Of a DNA stretch of 8,948 bases, positions 7,431-8,948 are shown piece by piece. Below the pieces are notes generated by a model. It did no database searches. It was given only the letters and a program-made list of their open reading frames with translations, and was not told the DNA's origin. Source of the DNA: ANME-2 cluster archaeon (lineage in GTDB: Archaea; Halobacteriota; Methanosarcinia; Methanosarcinales; Methanogasteraceae). The position numbers and the translations under genes were made by a program. The number at the start of each line of letters is the position of its first letter. Position 1 is the stretch's first letter. The stretch covers positions 1 to 8,948 of the forward strand of contig PIXW01000108.1 of the NCBI GenBank assembly GCA_003601535.1. The letters are read 5' to 3'.

Positions 7431-8162
7431 ATAACGCGCCTCGTTCTTCAGGTCAGAGTACAGTATCCGAAGCCGCTGGTCATCAGCCCGGTGGGTTGGG
7501 CACCAGTATTCGATCTGAAATCCGATGATCTGTGTAACCCGGATATCCGAACCTGCGAATTTGTTGACAACGATCGAACGCCTGATATCCTCCATCTCTC
7601 TCTTTGTTTTAATCAATAAACATATATCAGACGATGAATCAAATATGTGCATGATATCAGGATTGAGCATATCCACATCAAGGGCGAGGATGATCGTCTT
7701 TTTAACAGAACCCATCCTCTTAAAGAAGTTTACCAGATCAAGCACTTTTCCTGTATCCGCGCTGTGTGATATCAGCGAGGATATCGTATCGATGATGATC
7801 ACATCCTTCTCGAAGAGGGACTTTGCTGCCATCAACCGCTGAATAAAGTTGGATCTTGACTTTGTTCCCTGCAGGAGCGGGAGAACAGGGATGAACAGCA
7901 GTCTACCGCTCAGCAGATGTCTGGCAACCGGATAATCAAGCGTCTGCATCTGAGAAATAAAACCTTTTGTGGTCAGTTGAGTGGATATAAACGTCACTGA
8001 CACATCATTTTCCAGGAGTCCGAAGCAGATTCGCTGACAGGTGATGCTCTTGCCGCTGCCGCTGCCGCCTTCTATCAGTGCAAGCGAGCCGCAGGGAAAA
8101 CCACCCCCGAGTTTCTGATTCAATACATCCCGTTCAATCCCGAATGAGTATACATCTCCCAT
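7422..8162 (-). CDS. arlH: KaiC-like archaellum protein ArlH, copy 2
   Basis: 246-residue paralog of the next gene, first in the operon. By hand count 126 of 218 residues (about 58%) are identical to copy 1, with no gap through residue 218. Walker A is GGSGSGKSI (32-40), the Walker B region VIIIDTIS (121-128), and STQ (60-62) is shared with copy 1. It then loses similarity: instead of copy 1's PGAGLVIEISAVA tail it ends with 28 unrelated, charged residues rich in Arg, Asp and Glu. The start is ATG 8162, five bases after AGGTG (8168-8172); a GTG at 8168 overlaps that site and is less likely. It may form a mixed ring with copy 1 on ArlI, or serve as a regulator; both are inference. The odd tail could reflect divergence or a frameshift. 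The TATA-like box at 8195-8203 probably drives it and the genes after it. Confidence 0.87.
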   Translation of the reverse strand: MGDVYSFGIERDVLNQKLGGGFPCGSLALIEGGSGSGKSITCQRICFGLLENDVSVTFISTQLTTKGFISQMQTLDYPVARHLLSGRLLFIPVLPLLQGTKSRSNFIQRLMAAKSLFEKDVIIIDTISSLISHSADTGKVLDLVNFFKRMGSVKKTIILALDVDMLNPDIMHIFDSSSDICLLIKTKREMEDIRRSIVVNKFAGSDIRVTQIIGFQIEYWCPTHRADDQRLRILYSDLKNEARYER

Positions 8163-8167
8163 CTCCA

Positions 8168-8172
8168 CACCT
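8168..8172 (-). promoter_or_regulatory. Ribosome binding site of arlH copy 2
   Basis: AGGTG on the minus strand with a 5-base spacer to ATG 8162. A GTG at 8166-8168 begins inside it and would give a frame two codons longer. The gapless alignment of the two paralogs from residue 1 supports the ATG. Confidence 0.7.
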
Positions 8173-8194
8173 GTGTTTCAATATACCCCTACGG

Positions 8195-8203
8195 TATTAA
8201 ATC
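8195..8203 (-). promoter_or_regulatory. TATA-like box for the arlH2-arlH1-arlI-cmk operon
   Basis: GATTTAATA on the minus strand. Transcripts in archaea begin about 25 bases after the box centre, which predicts a start near 8174 and a very short leader that just includes the AGGTG ribosome site. The spacing fits well, but the box is only a moderate match to the consensus. Confidence 0.5.
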
Positions 8204-8286
8204 TTCTGTATTCTGGATCTTGTCTCTGGAGACTCTTCCGGCATAATAGAAATACATAAACACAACAAGCCTACCCGGCAGAGAAA

Positions 8287-8296
8287 CCTATTTAAC
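8287..8296 (+). promoter_or_regulatory. TATA-like box for the tes-like gene
   Basis: CCTATTTAAC, preceded by purine-rich GAGAAA that could be the TFB recognition element. A start about 25 bases on would fall near 8318, giving a leader of about 20 bases before ATG 8338. A weaker alternative is the A/T-rich AATACATAAA around 8251-8260. Confidence 0.5.
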
Positions 8297-8323
8297 GACT
8301 GTGATAGAACCAATTGAAGTTAT

Positions 8324-8335
8324 GTGAGAGTGATC
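8324..8335 (+). promoter_or_regulatory. Ribosome binding site of the tes-like gene
   Basis: GTGAGAGTGATC resembles the pairing sequence GGAGGTGATC with one extra base. It ends two bases before ATG 8338, which places the GAG core about 8 bases upstream of the start. GTG triplets at 8324 and 8330 are out of frame, so ATG 8338 is the start. Confidence 0.55.
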
Positions 8336-8337
8336 CC

Positions 8338-8948
8338 ATGCAAACAAAATCGCTGTGCCCGGAATGTAAAAGAGTGATCGATGCAACCGTATACGAAGAG
8401 AATGGACAGGTACTTTTGAAGAAGACCTGCCCGGAACACGGCACATTCAGTGATGTGTACTGGTCTGATTCCGCGCTCTACAAAAAATTTGCGCAATTCC
8501 AGCACGATGGAACCGGGGTCGCTAATCCGATGACCGGGAGGGATAAGGGCTGCCCTTATGACTGCGGACTCTGCCCTGAACATAAGACCACAACGGTTCT
8601 ATCACTGATCGATGTTACGAACCGGTGCAACCAGCGGTGCCCGGTCTGTTTTGCAAACGCATCAGCCACCGGCTATGTCTACGAGCCAACCGTTGAGCAG
8701 ATCAGGGAGATGCTGGAGATGCTGATCAGAGAGCAGCCAGTACGCAACTGGGCGATACAGTTCTCAGGCGGTGAACCCACGGTCAGGGACGATCTGCCGG
8801 AATTGATCAGAATGGCGCGCAATCTTAATTTTATACAGGTTATGATCGCAACAAACGGTCTCCGTCTCGCACACAGTGTCGAGTACTGCAGAGAACTCCG
8901 GGAGGCTGGGCTGCACACCGTGTATCTCCAGTTCGATGGCATGACACC
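8338..8948 (+). CDS. tes: Tes-like radical SAM protein (3' partial)
   Basis: 203 codons from the start, running off the right edge; the family is about 500 residues, so under half is visible. The radical SAM cluster site is C97-x3-C101-x2-C104 within NRCNQRCPVCFA, followed by the SAM-contacting SGGEP motif (143-147). Before the core are CPEC (7-10), C31 in CPEH, and CPYDCGLCPEH (72-82), the extra cysteine sets found in proteins like M. jannaschii MJ0619. That family includes the tetraether lipid synthase (Tes, also called GDGT/MAS), which joins the phytanyl chains of archaeol lipids through C-C bonds and carries extra iron-sulfur and rubredoxin-type iron centres; MJ0619 was earlier proposed to methylate a methanopterin precursor. 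Several paralogs exist in archaea, so membrane lipid synthesis is likely but not certain. It is transcribed away from the arlH operon. Confidence 0.8.
   Translation, partial: MQTKSLCPECKRVIDATVYEENGQVLLKKTCPEHGTFSDVYWSDSALYKKFAQFQHDGTGVANPMTGRDKGCPYDCGLCPEHKTTTVLSLIDVTNRCNQRCPVCFANASATGYVYEPTVEQIREMLEMLIREQPVRNWAIQFSGGEPTVRDDLPELIRMARNLNFIQVMIATNGLRLAHSVEYCRELREAGLHTVYLQFDGMT

Larger units (their letters stand above)
8163..8337. other. Divergent promoter region, arlH2 / tes-like gene
   Basis: 175 bases between two genes that point away from each other, clearly more A/T rich than the genes around it. It holds one TATA-like box for each direction (listed separately) and an additional A/T-rich stretch at 8243-8261 that could be another promoter for the rightward gene. 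I see no small gene and no long repeat in it. Confidence 0.7.

Noticed and set aside
1..8948. CRISPR arrays, tRNA or rRNA genes, insertion sequences, attachment sites
   Set aside because: I saw no regularly spaced repeats, cloverleaf-forming sequences, transposase-like proteins or terminal inverted repeats; gene spacing is tight and explained by the listed genes.

Overview
The window is archaeal DNA, most likely from a euryarchaeote of the methanogen / anaerobic alkane- or methane-oxidiser groups. Supporting this are an archaeal-type cytidylate kinase, archaellum-type motor proteins (ArlI, ArlH), a radical SAM protein of the tetraether lipid synthase type, a CobN-class chelatase of the kind common in methanogen relatives, strong GGAGGTGA-type ribosome binding sites, and TATA-like boxes about 25 bases before the expected transcript starts. 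I cannot name a genus from the sequence alone.

Layout. Bases 1-4402 (+) carry a two-gene chelatase operon: the 3' part of a ChlD/BchD-like von Willebrand A protein, whose start is left of the window, followed after one base by a complete CobN/BchH-like large subunit of 1234 aa. Bases 4403-4492 are a short gap between convergent transcription units, holding one small hairpin. Bases 4493-8162 (-) are a compact operon read right to left: arlH paralog 2, arlH paralog 1, arlI, then cmk. Bases 8163-8337 are a divergent promoter region. From 8338 (+) to the right edge runs the N-terminal third or so of a Tes-like radical SAM enzyme, cut off by the window end.

How the genes work together. The ChlD-like protein (a MIDAS-bearing partner that normally works with an AAA+ ATPase) and CobN form the core of an ATP-dependent metal chelatase for a tetrapyrrole; which metal and ring are used cannot be decided here. 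ArlI is the hexameric secretion/rotation ATPase of the archaellum and ArlH is its KaiC-like nucleotide-binding regulator. The unusual points are that two ArlH copies lie in tandem (about 58% identical, aligned without gaps over 218 residues), that both have Gln where I expect the family's STE glutamate, and that no arlJ, arlF or arlG is next to them: the operon starts at arlH2 and passes from arlI straight to cmk.

The best candidate for something not well described is this H-H-I unit, a possible motor or secretion ATPase with a two-paralog regulatory ring. Three start codons in it should be set downstream of the longest reading frame, because the ribosome binding sites overlap or follow the upstream candidate starts.
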